The notes: generated from the letters alone by a model not told the origin. DNA of 64,000 nucleotides from Halomonas litopenaei (GCF_017303055.1 NZ_JAEKJT010000005.1:62001-126000); one strand, 5' to 3'. Shown: positions 8,547 through 18,439, counted from the stretch's first letter. Translations and numbers: made by a program.

Positions 8547-10613
8547 TTAATCCAGTAGCGAGCGAAGCCCCGCAATCGCGCTCTTGCCACGCTCCTGCTT
8601 GCGATCCGGGTCCTCCCGGTCGGCGCGCCCTTCCCACTCCAGGTCATCCGGCGGCAGTTCATCCAGGAAGCGACTGGGCACACAGTCCATCAGCTCACCG
8701 TAGGCCTTGCGCTGGCGGGCCAGGGTCATGGTCAGGGTACGTCGGGCGCGGGTGATGCCCACATACGCGAGGCGGCGCTCTTCTTCCACCGTGCCGGCTT
8801 CGATGGAGTTTCGGTGGGGCAGCAGCTCCTCCTCCAACCCCATCAGGTAGACGTGGGGAAACTCGAGGCCTTTTGACGCGTGCATGGTCAATAGCTGCAC
8901 CCTGTCCGAGTCATCCTCTTCGGCCTGCTGTTCGAGGATGTCACGCAGCACCAGGCGCGAAATGGCTGACTCCACGTCGTCCGTCTCGGTATCGGTGCTG
9001 GCGGTGTTTTCCTCAGGGTCCGACTGCATCGACTTTTCCAGCTGGTCGATCAGGATCCACACGTTGGCCATGCGACGCTCGGCAATGGTGGGAGCACTGG
9101 CGTTCTGATAGAGCCAGGCCTCGTAGTCCATCTCGCGCATCATCTCGCGAATGGCCGCGATGGCGTCGCCCTGATCCATCCGTCGACGTACGCCGTCGAT
9201 GAAGTGGGTAAAGCGTGTCAGGCGCTCCACCGCGCGGGCCGGCAACTGTTCGGCAAGCCCCAGCTCATGGCAGGCGGCAAACAGCGATACGCCCCGCTCG
9301 GTGGCGTAGTTGGCGAGCTTCTCAAGTGTCGTCGGGCCGATCTCGCGGCGCGGCACGTTGACGATTCGCAGGAACGCATTGTCGTCTGCTGGATTGATCA
9401 GCAGCCGCAGGTAGGCCATGGCGTCCTTGATCTCGCCACGGGAGAAAAACGAGGTGCCGCCGGACAGCTTGTACGGAATCTGGTAGTGCTGCAGCTTCAA
9501 CTCCAGAAGGCGCGCCTGGAAGTTGCCCCGGTAGAGCACCGCGAAGTCCCGCCATTCGGCGCGCTCCTTGATTCGCCGGGTCAGGATCTCGCTGGCCACA
9601 CGCTCGGTCTCGGCTTCCTCGTGGCGTGTGACCACCACACGAATGGGATCGCCCTGGCCCATGTCCGACCACAGGGTCTTGTCGTAGACGTGGGGGTTGT
9701 TGGCGATCAGCGTGTTGGCGGCGCGCAGGATGATGCCGGTGGAGCGATAGTTCTGCTCCAGCTTGATGACGTTAAGCCGCGGAAAATCCTCCCCCAGGGT
9801 GACCAGGTTTTCCGGCCTGGCGCCGCGCCAGGCGTAGATGGACTGGTCGTCATCGCCAACCACGGTAAAGGTCTGGCGCTCGGACATCAGCATGCGCACC
9901 AGCATGTACTGGCTGACGTTGGTGTCCTGATATTCATCTACCAGCATGTAGTGAATCTTGCGCCGCCAGCGCGCCAGCGCCTCAGGATCGTCACGCAGCA
10001 GCACCACCGGCAGCAGGATCAGGTCATCGAAGTCCACCGCGTTGTACGCCTTGAGGTGACGCACATAGGCCTCATAGACCCGCGCCGCATACTGTTCGTC
10101 TTCCGTGGCGGCATGGGACAGCGCCTGCCCCGGCAGCACCAGGTCATTCTTCCAGTTGGAGATCACCGCCTGGACCTGATTGATCTGGTCGGCGTCGACC
10201 TGGGCATCCTTGTTCATCAGGTCGCGCAGCAGCGCCTTGGCATCTTCCGGGTCGAACAGCGAAAAGCCCGGCTTGTAGCCCAGCGCCTTGAGCTCACCGC
10301 GAATGATATTGAGGCCAAGGGTATGAAAGGTGGAGACGGTAAGGCCGTGGCCCTCGCGACCCTGCAGCATCGAGCTGACCCGCTCCTTCATTTCCCGGGC
10401 TGCCTTGTTGGTAAAGGTCACCGCGGCAATACGGCGGGCACTCATGCCGCATTCCTGGATCAGGTAAGCGATCTTGGTGGTGATCACGCTGGTTTTACCG
10501 GAACCGGCGCCGGCCAAGACCAGACAAGGCCCATCGATGTAGTGGACGGCCTCACGCTGACGCGGGTTGAGGCCCCGAATACGTTCACGGATGGTCTTCA
10601 CGGGAGCGTTCAT
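8547..10613 (-). CDS. rep: ATP-dependent DNA helicase Rep
   Basis: This UvrD/Rep-family superfamily 1A 3'-5' helicase has 688 residues (E. coli Rep has 673). The helicase motifs occur in order: Walker A GAGSGKT at 35-41, [14 protein letters not shown] (Ia), DEYQDTN (II), [15 protein letters not shown] (III), LEQNYRST (IV), [16 protein letters not shown] (V) and [11 protein letters not shown] (VI). Rep removes proteins ahead of replication forks. The ATG overlaps the TGA of trmL by 4 bp, so the two are co-transcribed. Confidence 0.95.
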   Translation of the reverse strand: MNAPVKTIRERIRGLNPRQREAVHYIDGPCLVLAGAGSGKTSVITTKIAYLIQECGMSARRIAAVTFTNKAAREMKERVSSMLQGREGHGLTVSTFHTLGLNIIRGELKALGYKPGFSLFDPEDAKALLRDLMNKDAQVDADQINQVQAVISNWKNDLVLPGQALSHAATEDEQYAARVYEAYVRHLKAYNAVDFDDLILLPVVLLRDDPEALARWRRKIHYMLVDEYQDTNVSQYMLVRMLMSERQTFTVVGDDDQSIYAWRGARPENLVTLGEDFPRLNVIKLEQNYRSTGIILRAANTLIANNPHVYDKTLWSDMGQGDPIRVVVTRHEEAETERVASEILTRRIKERAEWRDFAVLYRGNFQARLLELKLQHYQIPYKLSGGTSFFSRGEIKDAMAYLRLLINPADDNAFLRIVNVPRREIGPTTLEKLANYATERGVSLFAACHELGLAEQLPARAVERLTRFTHFIDGVRRRMDQGDAIAAIREMMREMDYEAWLYQNASAPTIAERRMANVWILIDQLEKSMQSDPEENTASTDTETDDVESAISRLVLRDILEQQAEEDDSDRVQLLTMHASKGLEFPHVYLMGLEEELLPHRNSIEAGTVEEERRLAYVGITRARRTLTMTLARQRKAYGELMDCVPSRFLDELPPDDLEWEGRADREDPDRKQERGKSAIAGLRSLLD

Positions 10614-11146
10614 GCGTCTTCCTGGGCGCCGCCATGGGCACCTGCATTGACCGCCTGCGGCGCTTCGGATACCGGGTCCAGCTGCAGCGCACCGGCAAAG
10701 TCGAGCTGTCGCCAGGCTTCAAACACCAGCACCGCACAGGCATTGGACAGGTTCAGACTACGACTATCCTCGAGCATCGGGATGCGCAGGCGCTGAGACG
10801 CGGGCAGCGCATCGAGCATGGCCTGAGGCAGGCCGCGAGTCTCGGGGCCGAATACCAGGGCGTCACCAGCGCGATAGTCGGGCTCGTGGTAGCCGCGACG
10901 TCCACGGGTGGAGACGGCAAAGATGCGCTCTGGCGCCACCTCACCGACGAAGGCATCCCAGTCGGCGTGCACCCTGACCCTGGCCCATTCATGGTAGTCC
11001 AGGCCCGAGCGCTTGAGCCGCTTATCGTCTAGGGTGAAACCTAGCGGCTCAATAAGGTGCAGACGAAATCCGGTATTGGCGCACAGCCGAATCAGATTGC
11101 CGGTATTCGGCGGAATTTCGGGTTGATACAGCACCACGTCGAGCAT
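10610..11146 (-). CDS. trmL: tRNA (cytidine/uridine-34-2'-O)-methyltransferase TrmL
   Basis: The 178-residue SPOUT-fold methyltransferase has the family N-terminus [19 protein letters not shown], the SAM-knot segments [11 protein letters not shown] and [17 protein letters not shown], and the [11 protein letters not shown] segment typical of TrmL. TrmL 2'-O-methylates the wobble base of tRNA-Leu isoacceptors. The length is a little above the usual 155-160 because of a C-terminal tail. Confidence 0.93.
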   Translation of the reverse strand: MLDVVLYQPEIPPNTGNLIRLCANTGFRLHLIEPLGFTLDDKRLKRSGLDYHEWARVRVHADWDAFVGEVAPERIFAVSTRGRRGYHEPDYRAGDALVFGPETRGLPQAMLDALPASQRLRIPMLEDSRSLNLSNACAVLVFEAWRQLDFAGALQLDPVSEAPQAVNAGAHGGAQEDA

Positions 11147-11241
11147 GAGACATCACCAGGATGGCGGAGGACGATGTGAGGCAGGGAGATCACCGAGGCC
11201 CTCGGTGGACACAGGCCTCGGCGCAGGGATGCGAACAAGCG

Positions 11242-11940
11242 TCAGGCGCTGACCCCATAGCGTTCGCGATAGGCGCGAATGGCGTCGGCGTGAACCTGGA
11301 GGGTATCGCCCCCGGTTTCTTCGAGGTAAGCCAATACCTGGTCGAGCCCCACGATGCTGACCACCGGGATGCCAAACTCGGCCTTGACCTGCTGGATAGC
11401 GCTCTTGTCGGTGTCGTCGCTGGCGCGCTCCTGACGATCCAGCGCGACTACCACGCCCGCCGCCTGAGCACCGGCGCCGTCGATCAGGCCCATCACCTCG
11501 CGAATCGCGGTACCCGCGGTGATCACGTCATCGATGATCATGATGCGGCCAGACAGCGCGGCCCCCACGATGTTACCGCCCTCACCATGATCCTTGGCCT
11601 CCTTGCGATTGAACGCAAAGGGCATGTCGCGGTCATGATGATCGGCCAATGCCACTGCCGTGGTGGCAGCCAGGGAGATGCCTTTGTAAGCGGGGCCAAA
11701 CAGGACGTCGGCGTCGATACCGCTGTGCTCGATGGCCTTGGCATAGAAGCGGCCGAGACTGGCCAGAGCACGCCCGGTCTTGAACAGGCCGGCATTGAAG
11801 AAGTACGGGCTCACCCGCCCGGACTTCAGGGTGAACTCGCCAAAGCTGAGTACGCCCTCGCCGATGGCGAATTCGATGAATTCCCGCTGGTAGGGGTGAA
11901 GGCGCGCCGCGCCTGGCTGTTGTGGTGCCTTGTCAGCCAC
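11242..11940 (-). CDS. pyrE: orotate phosphoribosyltransferase
   Basis: PyrE converts orotate and PRPP to OMP in pyrimidine synthesis. The PRPP-binding loop [16 protein letters not shown] is present, as are the catalytic-lysine region [13 protein letters not shown] and the N-terminal [17 protein letters not shown] chose the GTG at 11940 as start because AGGAGG (minus strand, 11945-11950) sits at ideal spacing. This gives 232 residues, near the usual 213-220. The longer frame to 12000 has no such support. Its divergent neighbour is crc, as in Pseudomonas. Confidence 0.94.
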   Translation of the reverse strand: MADKAPQQPGAARLHPYQREFIEFAIGEGVLSFGEFTLKSGRVSPYFFNAGLFKTGRALASLGRFYAKAIEHSGIDADVLFGPAYKGISLAATTAVALADHHDRDMPFAFNRKEAKDHGEGGNIVGAALSGRIMIIDDVITAGTAIREVMGLIDGAGAQAAGVVVALDRQERASDDTDKSAIQQVKAEFGIPVVSIVGLDQVLAYLEETGGDTLQVHADAIRAYRERYGVSA

Positions 11941-12049
11941 GAGGCCTCCTGTCCAATTGCCTGGCCTTATCACGTTTTTCTCGAACGGCCATTTACCCAA
12001 ACGTCGAAACGTCGGGTATCATACACGCGCGACGCAAAAGGGACCACGT

Positions 12050-12817
12050 ATGAAAATCGCCACTATCAATGTGAACGGCATCCGCGAGGCCGTCGGTCGA
12101 GGCTTTCTCGACTGGCTTGCCAACCAGGACGCCGACGTTGTCTGCGTCCAGAACATCAAGGCCAAAAGCTTCGAGCTGGACGACAGCATTCTTTACCCTG
12201 AGGGCTACGAGGGCTACTTCCTCGACGCCGAGCAGGACGGTTTTGCAGGGGTCGGACTTTACTGCCGCAAAATCCCCAAGGCCATCATGTACGGCCTGGG
12301 CTTTCCCCAGTGCGACCACGAAGGCCGCTTCTTGCAGGCCGACTACGATCGCTTCTCGATCGCCAGTTTCCTGATGCCTGATGGCAGCGACCCCGCCGCC
12401 AAGCAGGCATTCATGGCGCAGTACCAGGAATATCTGTCCAAGATGGCTCGCAAACGTCGCGAGTACATCATCTGCGGCACCTGGCATATCGCCCACAAGA
12501 CCATCGATCTGGCCAACTGGTCGGACAACCAGACGACGCCTGGCTTCAAGGCCGAAGAGCGCGCCTGGATGGACCAGGTGTTCGGCCCCACCGGCTTCAT
12601 CGATACCTTCCGCGAGATCAACCGCGATGGTGATGAATACACCTGGTGGCCGGCGCTGGATCAGGATCAGCCGCGCTCCCGCCAGGAGGGCTGGCGCCTG
12701 GACTACCAGATCGTCGGGCCGAACTTCCGCCGGCATATCACCGATGCCTGGATCGACTACGATGCGACCTTCTCTGAATTCGCACCGTTGATCGTCGAGT
12801 ACGATCTGCAGCTGTAA
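12050..12817 (+). CDS. crc: Crc-like catabolite repression protein (non-catalytic exonuclease III fold)
   Basis: The 255-residue protein has the exonuclease III / AP-endonuclease fold and keeps structural landmarks such as MKIATINVNG. The catalytic residues are replaced: the active-site Glu is Asn35 (CVQNIKAK), the Asp-x-Asn pair is Thr144 and His146 (CGTWHIAH), and the C-terminal Asp-His is Glu243-Phe244 (FSEFAP). The substitutions fall at the same sites as in Pseudomonas Crc (recalled as CGSLYVAH, SQHAPLIVDYD). The flanking order pyrE-crc-rph-yicC also matches. In Pseudomonas, Crc works with Hfq as a translational repressor in carbon catabolite control. The same role here is inferred. It is often annotated simply as exodeoxyribonuclease III. 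Confidence 0.85.
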   Translation: MKIATINVNGIREAVGRGFLDWLANQDADVVCVQNIKAKSFELDDSILYPEGYEGYFLDAEQDGFAGVGLYCRKIPKAIMYGLGFPQCDHEGRFLQADYDRFSIASFLMPDGSDPAAKQAFMAQYQEYLSKMARKRREYIICGTWHIAHKTIDLANWSDNQTTPGFKAEERAWMDQVFGPTGFIDTFREINRDGDEYTWWPALDQDQPRSRQEGWRLDYQIVGPNFRRHITDAWIDYDATFSEFAPLIVEYDLQL

Positions 12818-12864
12818 GCCTCCCTACGTCGCCGTCAGGCCCTGGTCCGGGGCCTGGCACGAAA

Positions 12865-12898
12865 ACGCCGGCCCCCTGTGAAGATGGGGGGCCGGCGT
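12865..12898. terminator. bidirectional terminator between crc and rph
   Basis: A 12-bp perfect stem (ACGCCGGCCCCC at 12865-12876, GGGGGCCGGCGT at 12887-12898) with a 10-nt loop separates the convergent genes. A UUUU run follows the stem on the minus strand, so it terminates rph best. Confidence 0.8.
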
Positions 12899-12935
12899 CA
12901 TCGTTTGGGTGGCGCCACCGCTGGATGGTCGGCAC

Positions 12936-13673
12936 TCAGCTACGGTTGCCCAGTGCCTCGCGCTGATGCTCGAACAGCTCATGACCGGCTTTCTCGGCCA
13001 GGTCGAGCATGGCGTTGAGCTGAGCGCGGGAGAAGGTGCCTGACTCGGCCGTGCCCTGTACTTCGATCAGCTCACCCGCTTCGCTCAGTACCACGTTCAT
13101 GTCGGTATCGGCACTGGAGTCTTCCGGGTAGTCGAGATCCACCACCGGCTGACCGCGGTAGAGCCCCACCGACACCGAGCTGACCAGCTGCTCGAAGGGA
13201 TCGGTCTTGATCAGCTTTTCTCGCTGCAGGTAGCGAACCGCGTCGATCAGTGCCACACAGCCACCGGTGATGGAAGCGGTGCGAGTGCCGCCATCGGCCT
13301 GGATCACGTCGCAGTCCACGGTAATGGTGAACTCGCCAAGCTTCTTGAGATTGACCGAGGCGCGCAACGAGCGTCCAATCAGGCGCTGGATTTCCAGGGT
13401 GCGACCGCCCTGCTTGCCGCGTGACGCCTCGCGTCCGCTGCGTGAGTGGGTGGCCCGGGGCAGCATGCCGTATTCGGCCGTCACCCAGCCCTGCTTCTTG
13501 CCTCGCAGCCAACGGGGCACACCGGCCTCGACGCTGGCGTTGCACAGTACCTTGGTATCGCCGAATTCCACCAATACCGAGCCCTCGGCATGGCGGGTAT
13601 AGTCACGGGTCAGGCGAATCTCGCGGGTCTGATCAAAAGCGCGTCCGCTGGGACGACGAATGTCGGAGGACAT
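12936..13673 (-). CDS. rph: ribonuclease PH
   Basis: This phosphorolytic 3'-5' exoribonuclease trims tRNA 3' ends. Family segments are [69 protein letters not shown], the catalytic region [20 protein letters not shown] and [17 protein letters not shown]. The start at 13673 is preceded by GAGAGGTGCC. This gives 245 residues (usual 238). The longer frame to 13748 lacks support. Confidence 0.95.
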   Translation of the reverse strand: MSSDIRRPSGRAFDQTREIRLTRDYTRHAEGSVLVEFGDTKVLCNASVEAGVPRWLRGKKQGWVTAEYGMLPRATHSRSGREASRGKQGGRTLEIQRLIGRSLRASVNLKKLGEFTITVDCDVIQADGGTRTASITGGCVALIDAVRYLQREKLIKTDPFEQLVSSVSVGLYRGQPVVDLDYPEDSSADTDMNVVLSEAGELIEVQGTAESGTFSRAQLNAMLDLAEKAGHELFEHQREALGNRS

Positions 13674-13913
13674 GGCACCTCTCTTGGTCGACATCACGCC
13701 TGGGCCAGGTAGACAACGCGACCTGACCGGGGCGACGACACCGATCATGGAATGAAAACAGGGCCGACCATTCTACACGCCTTGGCCGACGAATCGGGTA
13801 CACTGCCGAGAACCACCAGACAACCGCCATCAGCCAAAGGCATGAGCCGCGCCCTGTCCTGGTGTCCGTCCCCGTTGCCACCACTGCCGCAGCCGCCCAA
13901 TCAGGAGATCACC

Positions 13914-14777
13914 ATGGTTCACAGCATGACCGCCTTCTCGCGCCAGGACCTGGAAGCCGACTGGGGTAGCCTGCAGCTCGAGTTGCGCAGCGTGAACCAG
14001 CGCTACCTGGAACCACACTTTCGCCTGCCGGAAGCCCTGCGAGACCTGGAACCCAGCTTTCGCGACGCCCTGCGCAAGCGCCTGGCCCGGGGCAAGATCG
14101 AATGCACGCTGCGCTTCGAGGCAAGCGAGTCCGGGGCAAGCCTGAGCGTCAACCGCGAACGCCTGGGAGCACTGTCATCCGCGCTGGGCGAAGTGCGTGC
14201 CGTCATTCCTGAAGTGCATATGCCTGATGCACTGGCCATGCTCGGCCATCCGGGGGTGCTGGAAAGCAGCGGCCTGGATATCGAGGCGGTCAAGTCCGCC
14301 GCCCAGCAGATGTTCCAGCAGGCGCTGAATGACTTGGTGGAAGGTCGCGCCCGTGAAGGCGAGCAGCTCAAGACCCTGATCGAGGAGCGGCTGAGCGCAA
14401 TCCACGACCTGGTGGCGGAAGTCCGGGAAAAAATGCCCGACATACTCGAACGTCAGCGCACTCAGCTGGAAGACAAGCTCGCCAGCCTGCAGGTCGAGCT
14501 GGACCCCCAGCGACTGGAAGCCGAAGTGGTGCTGATGGCACAGAAGGCCGACGTCGCCGAAGAGCTGGACCGGCTCGACACCCACGTCACCGAGGTAGGC
14601 CGCCAGCTCCGCCAGAAAGGCCCCATCGGCCGCCGCCTGGACTTCCTGATGCAGGAACTGAACCGCGAAGCCAACACCCTGTCATCCAAGTCCGTGGTCG
14701 CCGACACCACCCGCTGCGCGGTGGAACTGAAGGTGTTGATCGAGCAGATGCGCGAGCAGATTCAGAACATCGAGTAG
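13914..14777 (+). CDS. yicC: YicC family endoribonuclease
   Basis: The 287-residue protein starts VHSMTAFSRQDLEADWGS after the ribosome-binding site CAGGAG. The N-terminal YicC domain includes ELRSVNQRYLEPHFRLPE. The C-terminal DUF1732 domain ends QKGPIGRRLDFLMQELNREA, then NTLSSKSV and a tail QIQNIE-stop. E. coli YicC is reported to act as an RNase affecting RyhB. The last 21 bp of the gene are repeated at 53449 and, diverged, at 58087, so this 3' end served as the insertion point of the island. The reading frame is intact. Confidence 0.93.
   Translation: MVHSMTAFSRQDLEADWGSLQLELRSVNQRYLEPHFRLPEALRDLEPSFRDALRKRLARGKIECTLRFEASESGASLSVNRERLGALSSALGEVRAVIPEVHMPDALAMLGHPGVLESSGLDIEAVKSAAQQMFQQALNDLVEGRAREGEQLKTLIEERLSAIHDLVAEVREKMPDILERQRTQLEDKLASLQVELDPQRLEAEVVLMAQKADVAEELDRLDTHVTEVGRQLRQKGPIGRRLDFLMQELNREANTLSSKSVVADTTRCAVELKVLIEQMREQIQNIE
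14757..14777 (+). repeat. attachment-site repeat, left (yicC 3' end)
   Basis: The sequence codes Gln-Ile-Gln-Asn-Ile-Glu-stop, the end of yicC. It matches 53449-53469 at 17 of 21 positions, and all four differences are synonymous: AAC/AAT, ATC/ATT and the two-base change TAG/TGA in the stop codon. The copy at 58087-58107 is more diverged. Confidence 0.8.
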
Positions 14778-14779
14778 AA

Positions 14780-14894
14780 TCCACCAAAGGCCATCAAAAA
14801 CCATTAAACCAATGTTTTTAAATGGAAAAAAGGTGCAAGAAGTCCACCAAGTTCCACCAACCTCCCCGGAAATCCAGATCATATAGGGGAGTAA
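14780..14894. repeat. candidate integrase arm-type repeats beside the left attachment site
   Basis: TCCACCAA occurs three times, at 14780-14787, 14843-14850 and 14853-14860, between the attachment site and the integrase gene. GGGGAGTAA at 14886-14894 recurs inside the right ends of both segments (53354-53362 and 58010-58018). Short direct repeats in this position are typical of integrase arm-binding sites. The remainder of the 374-bp gap before the integrase is non-coding. Confidence 0.5.
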
Positions 14895-15106
14895 AACGGG
14901 GAGAAAAAGTATTGCCTCTCCTCCCTCCGACACATACCCTTACAGATACTCCCCAGCTATGTCGATCCGAGTGCATGACCGGGAGCAAGTGGGGGGGTGC
15001 CCGCTGGCACTCTAAATGCCGTTGGAAAAAGGCCCACTAGGCGCCAGTGACGAGCTCATATGACATTAAGCCGACTATCTAGCCCAAGCCTAGCCCGAGT
15101 AGTTAT

Positions 15107-15120
15107 CAAACGGTCGTTTG
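15107..15120. promoter_or_regulatory. palindromic operator candidate before the integrase gene
   Basis: CAAACGGTCGTTTG is a perfect 14-bp dyad, 31 bp upstream of the integrase start and next to a T-rich stretch. The form resembles TetR-family operators. No TetR gene is present in the window, so the binding protein is unknown. Confidence 0.4.
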
Positions 15121-15151
15121 TTTTATTTTCCGCGGGGGACGAGAGGAAATA

Positions 15152-16372
15152 ATGGGAAGCCTTACCGCCAAGAAGAGCCAGTCGCTTGTCAAGGAGGGTA
15201 AAGCAGGGCGCTACAGCGACGGCAACGGCCTATACCTGATGATACCGAGGAAAGGAACTCCTTACTGGATGTTGCGATACACGCTGTTTGGCAAGCGGCG
15301 TGAGATGACGCTGGGCAAACATGCCCACCTCTCTCTCGCCGAGGCTCGGACGAAAGCGGTTGAAAACCAGAAGTCTATACGCGAAGGCCTTGACCCCATC
15401 GAGGAACGCAAACGCGATAGCCAAGCCTTGATCAGGACAGTGGAGGACCTGTTTGCTGACTGGTACCCAGAGCTAGAGAGAAGACTCAAGCACCCAGCTA
15501 TCCCAAAGCGGATATACAAAAAAGAAGTGGCGCCCCTCATCGGGGGTAGATCGCTGGATGCTGTCACCCCAATTGATATCCGTGAAATAATTAGAAGAGT
15601 AACAAATAGCGGTAGGCCGACAATAGCTAATGACACACTGATGTATCTTAAACAGATGTTCAACCACGCCATAAAACTGGGAATTTTAACTTACAACCCA
15701 GCATCCGCTTTCAACGTCAACGACGCAGGCGGTATTGAGAAAAGCCGCGATAGGGTTTTGAGCCTCGATGAGATTCGCAACGTTTTCCAAGCCTTCAGAG
15801 ACAATAGCGACAGCTTCAGCCGCGACAACTACCTCGCCTGCGCGCTACTGCTCGTCCTGGGGGTACGTAAGACCGAACTTACCGAAGCCCAGTGGTCAGA
15901 ATTCGACCTTAAGAACGGCCGGTGGAACCTGAGCGGTGAGCGCAGTAAGACAGGCGCCGGGATCGTCATTCCCCTCCCACCGCAAACCATCGGCTGGCTG
16001 GAAGAGCTCAAGATCCGTGCCTGCGGCTCGGACTATGTCTTTCCTAATCGCCGCAGCAGTAAGCGGGCCCACATGGGCAAAGACACGCTGAATCGTGCCA
16101 TTGCCAAGCTATTTGGCAAGGAGCCTGGCAAGAAGCCGCAACCAGAGAACCGGATGGGCGATATCACCGAGTTTACTGTGCATGATCTACGCCGCACCTG
16201 CCGCAGCTTGCTCGCTGCCGTTGGTGTACCGGGGCATGTCGCGGAGCGTTGCTTGAATCACAAGCTCAAGGGCGTCGAAGGCATCTACGACCGTTACGAC
16301 TACTTCGACGAGCGAAAAGAAGCGATTATCAAGGTCGCAAATCTTCTTGGCCCTGCAATAAATCTTCCCTAA
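15152..16372 (+). CDS. int: tyrosine site-specific integrase, P4 type
   Basis: The 406-residue protein has the N-terminal P4-integrase domain (about 1-90: YSDGNGLYLMIPRKG, RREMTLGKHAHLSLAEARTK). A core-binding SAM-like domain (about 100-190) and a C-terminal catalytic domain follow. Catalytic residues are recognisable: Arg in LVLGVRKTEL, HDLRRT (His-x-x-Arg, about 343), the second His in CLNHKLKGVEG and the nucleophile Tyr in IYDRYDY (about 381). GAGGAAATA precedes the ATG. It lies beside the left attachment repeat and reads away from yicC, the usual layout for islands in gene 3' ends. It should excise and integrate the island. Confidence 0.95.
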   Translation: MGSLTAKKSQSLVKEGKAGRYSDGNGLYLMIPRKGTPYWMLRYTLFGKRREMTLGKHAHLSLAEARTKAVENQKSIREGLDPIEERKRDSQALIRTVEDLFADWYPELERRLKHPAIPKRIYKKEVAPLIGGRSLDAVTPIDIREIIRRVTNSGRPTIANDTLMYLKQMFNHAIKLGILTYNPASAFNVNDAGGIEKSRDRVLSLDEIRNVFQAFRDNSDSFSRDNYLACALLLVLGVRKTELTEAQWSEFDLKNGRWNLSGERSKTGAGIVIPLPPQTIGWLEELKIRACGSDYVFPNRRSSKRAHMGKDTLNRAIAKLFGKEPGKKPQPENRMGDITEFTVHDLRRTCRSLLAAVGVPGHVAERCLNHKLKGVEGIYDRYDYFDERKEAIIKVANLLGPAINLP

Positions 16373-16433
16373 CTCACAACGTAAATTTCTACACACCAAC
16401 AACATCTCATGAGCCAATTCTGGAGAAAGCGCC

Positions 16434-16619
16434 ATGAGACTAATCAAGCTTAAAGATGTCACCAGCCTTACAGGTCTTGCACGCTCCACCATTTACAAAT
16501 ACATTTCCGAAGAAAGATTCCCAAAACCAGTATCCTTGGGAGAAAGAAATGTCGCCTGGGTAGAGGAAGAAATTCAGGACTGGATCCTAGAAAAAATAGC
16601 CGAAAGAGACCTTGCATAA
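16434..16619 (+). CDS. alpA: AlpA-family excisionase/regulator
   Basis: The 61-residue winged helix-turn-helix protein opens MRLIKLKDVTSLTGLARSTI. It has the typical SEERFPKPVSLGERNVAW and a C-terminal helix. GGAGAAAGCGCC precedes the ATG. AlpA proteins act as excisionase or as activator of the integrase gene in P4-like elements. It follows int by 61 bp on the same strand. Confidence 0.92.
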   Translation: MRLIKLKDVTSLTGLARSTIYKYISEERFPKPVSLGERNVAWVEEEIQDWILEKIAERDLA

Positions 16620-16694
16620 ATAGGGTAAAAAAACACGCTCGTCATTCCACCTAGCCGCAACATTCCCGCCGACTAAAAAAATACCGCTCCACCA

Positions 16695-16730
16695 GCCGAC
16701 ACAGCTTCCTAAGCAGGAAGCTGTGTCGGC
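16695..16730. terminator. strong bidirectional terminator
   Basis: A perfect 16-bp stem (16695-16710 and 16715-16730) with loop AAGC lies between alpA and the convergent YqaJ gene. It has a T-rich tract on the plus side (16740-16747) and an A-rich one at 16675-16682, so it can serve both strands. Confidence 0.8.
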
Positions 16731-16832
16731 ATTATCATGTTATTTTTTCAAAGGCATCCCCTCTCAGCGAAGGACACCACCTCCTCACTGCCAACCACTA
16801 GGCGTGTAAATCCACCAGGTTTTCATCAGGCA

Positions 16833-17444
16833 TCAGGCCGCCATGACCATGGCCATGCGACGATCAAGCTCCTCGTAGAAGGCCTCGACCCGCTCGGCGA
16901 TGGTGCGAATCATCACCTCGTCCCGGTAGGCCCGCTTCACGAACAGCGGCATCCCCGGCCAGTAGCTAACGAAGTCGATCCATTCCCGCTCGCTGACCCA
17001 CAGGCCGCCCTGGCACTGAGCGACGTGCTCTTGAGGTAGCTCGTCGGCCAGCAGCAGCTCGATCTGGTACTTGGGCAGCTTGGTCTTGATCTCCACCAAG
17101 CCATTGGTATCCACCAGGCAGTCCGGCGAATAGCCCACACCGTGGTTGAGGATGATGCCGACCTGCGCCAGGCGGGGCAGACCGGTGGCCTCGTGATAGA
17201 GCTCCCGGGCCACGGGCTCCAGCTCATGGCCGCGCTGGGTGTGGGCATTGCCCTGAAAGGCATCGGACGGCTCGCCGGTGATGCGCTCTCCGATCAGTTG
17301 ATGCATGTAGCTGAGGGCCCCGGCACCGAAGCCGCCCGGTCCCTTGCCCTTGACCAGCAGAGTCTTCAGCTCGGACATGGTGACGATACCCAGACGGGCG
17401 GCATGCCACTCGGGCGTGCCCTGGTCCAGCGCCAGTATCTGCAT
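16833..17444 (-). CDS. YqaJ-family viral recombinase / exonuclease
   Basis: The 203-residue protein has the lambda-exonuclease-like nuclease fold. It begins QGTPEWHAARLGIVTMSEL, as in YqaJ proteins. The nuclease core shows GHELEPVARELY, the metal-binding Asp in YSPDCLVD and the EIKTK motif. In phages and SXT-type elements such an exonuclease resects DNA ends and hands 3' strands to an annealing protein. The ERF annealing protein is the next gene upstream, so the pair forms a Red-like recombination system. Confidence 0.88.
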   Translation of the reverse strand: MQILALDQGTPEWHAARLGIVTMSELKTLLVKGKGPGGFGAGALSYMHQLIGERITGEPSDAFQGNAHTQRGHELEPVARELYHEATGLPRLAQVGIILNHGVGYSPDCLVDTNGLVEIKTKLPKYQIELLLADELPQEHVAQCQGGLWVSEREWIDFVSYWPGMPLFVKRAYRDEVMIRTIAERVEAFYEELDRRMAMVMAA

Positions 17445-17504
17445 GACGTTCTCCTTCTCGATGACACGGCATAGGCCGCGAGGGGAGGTCCCTTCGCCGC
17501 CCGA

Positions 17505-18242
17505 TCAGTGATGTTGATGGTTGGGCTGCGCCCGCTTCTGCAGGGAGGCACGCAATCTGTCGAAGTCGCCGCGCGGCACCTGCTCAGCGTCGCCGTACTT
17601 GCCGACGAACCACTCCTGGGTCGCAGGAGGACAGGCGGCGATCAGCTGCCGGATCTGCCCGGCCTGGAAAGGGGTGACGAGTTTGACCGGGGCGGCGGCC
17701 TGACCGTTGTCGTCCTGGCCGCGGGTGGTGATGTTGAGCAGTGCGCAGAGCACGTAGCGCTTGCCGTAGCTGGTAGAGGAGCCGAAGGCCTGAACGGCGT
17801 TCTTGCTGCCGCTGGTATCGGCCGGCAACAGCATGCTGGTCTCTTCCCGATGGCCGTCCTGGTGCATCAGCACGCCGGTGACCTGGATGCCGCGTTCCTG
17901 GGTCTGAATGCGGAAGCTCACCGCGAAGCCGTACTTTTTCATGATCGGGCGCACGGTATCGACGATGTCCTCCAAGGTGGCGTAGTGACCGTTGTTGGTC
18001 TTGCCACGCTCGGCGATGCTCGGCAGTTCGGTCTGCATGGCCGCCATCGCGGCGCTGTAGGCCATCAGCGCCTGGCGGTCGAGCACACGCTCCTGCATCT
18101 GGAGCAGACGCTCCATCTTGTCGATGTCGACCTCGGGATTGAGTGCGGCCCGCTCGATCACCTGGATGATCGCGGTGCTGTCCTGGGTGGCCTGTGCGAC
18201 CGGTGCCTGGTTGGCGGTCTTGGGATGAATAGGGGTTGCCAT
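17505..18242 (-). CDS. ERF-family single-strand annealing protein
   Basis: This 245-residue protein has an ERF core at about residues 45-175. It includes MAAMQTELPSIAERGK, GHYATLEDIVDTVRPIMKKYG, FAVSFRIQTQERGIQVTGVL and the hallmark AFGSSTSYGKRYVLCALLNI. ERF proteins anneal complementary strands during recombination. It is partnered with the YqaJ exonuclease 60 bp downstream. A C-terminal PCu-like tail is absent; the last 60 residues are a basic segment with two His pairs at the end. Confidence 0.9.
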   Translation of the reverse strand: MATPIHPKTANQAPVAQATQDSTAIIQVIERAALNPEVDIDKMERLLQMQERVLDRQALMAYSAAMAAMQTELPSIAERGKTNNGHYATLEDIVDTVRPIMKKYGFAVSFRIQTQERGIQVTGVLMHQDGHREETSMLLPADTSGSKNAVQAFGSSTSYGKRYVLCALLNITTRGQDDNGQAAAPVKLVTPFQAGQIRQLIAACPPATQEWFVGKYGDAEQVPRGDFDRLRASLQKRAQPNHQHH

Positions 18243-18253
18243 GATGGCCTCCG

Positions 18254-18439
18254 TTATCGATAGCGTTGGATGACGTCAGGGAGCTGCTCGATCGGGACCG
18301 GCTCCAGGGACACGGCCACGCGATAGACCTGCCCCTTGGCCAGAACGTGGGTTTCGGTTGCCTGTTCGCCGGCCTCCAGCAGCTGACGGGTCAGCTGGGT
18401 CAGGGCCCGGCATATCTCGAACGTCATGGGCGATTGCAT
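18254..18439 (-). CDS. small protein of unknown function in the recombination operon
   Basis: The 61-residue protein begins MQSPMTFEICRALTQLTRQ. It is mixed alpha/beta with no cysteines or membrane segment. AGGAGATACCA precedes the ATG and the spacing to the ERF gene is 11 bp, so it is translated as part of the same operon. I do not recognise the family. Confidence 0.6.
   Translation of the reverse strand: MQSPMTFEICRALTQLTRQLLEAGEQATETHVLAKGQVYRVAVSLEPVPIEQLPDVIQRYR

Noticed and set aside
9204..10796. A 530-codon rightward open frame antisense to rep
   Set aside because: It is a shadow frame of high-GC coding DNA; the opposite strand has the complete Rep helicase motifs and the antisense protein has no family features.
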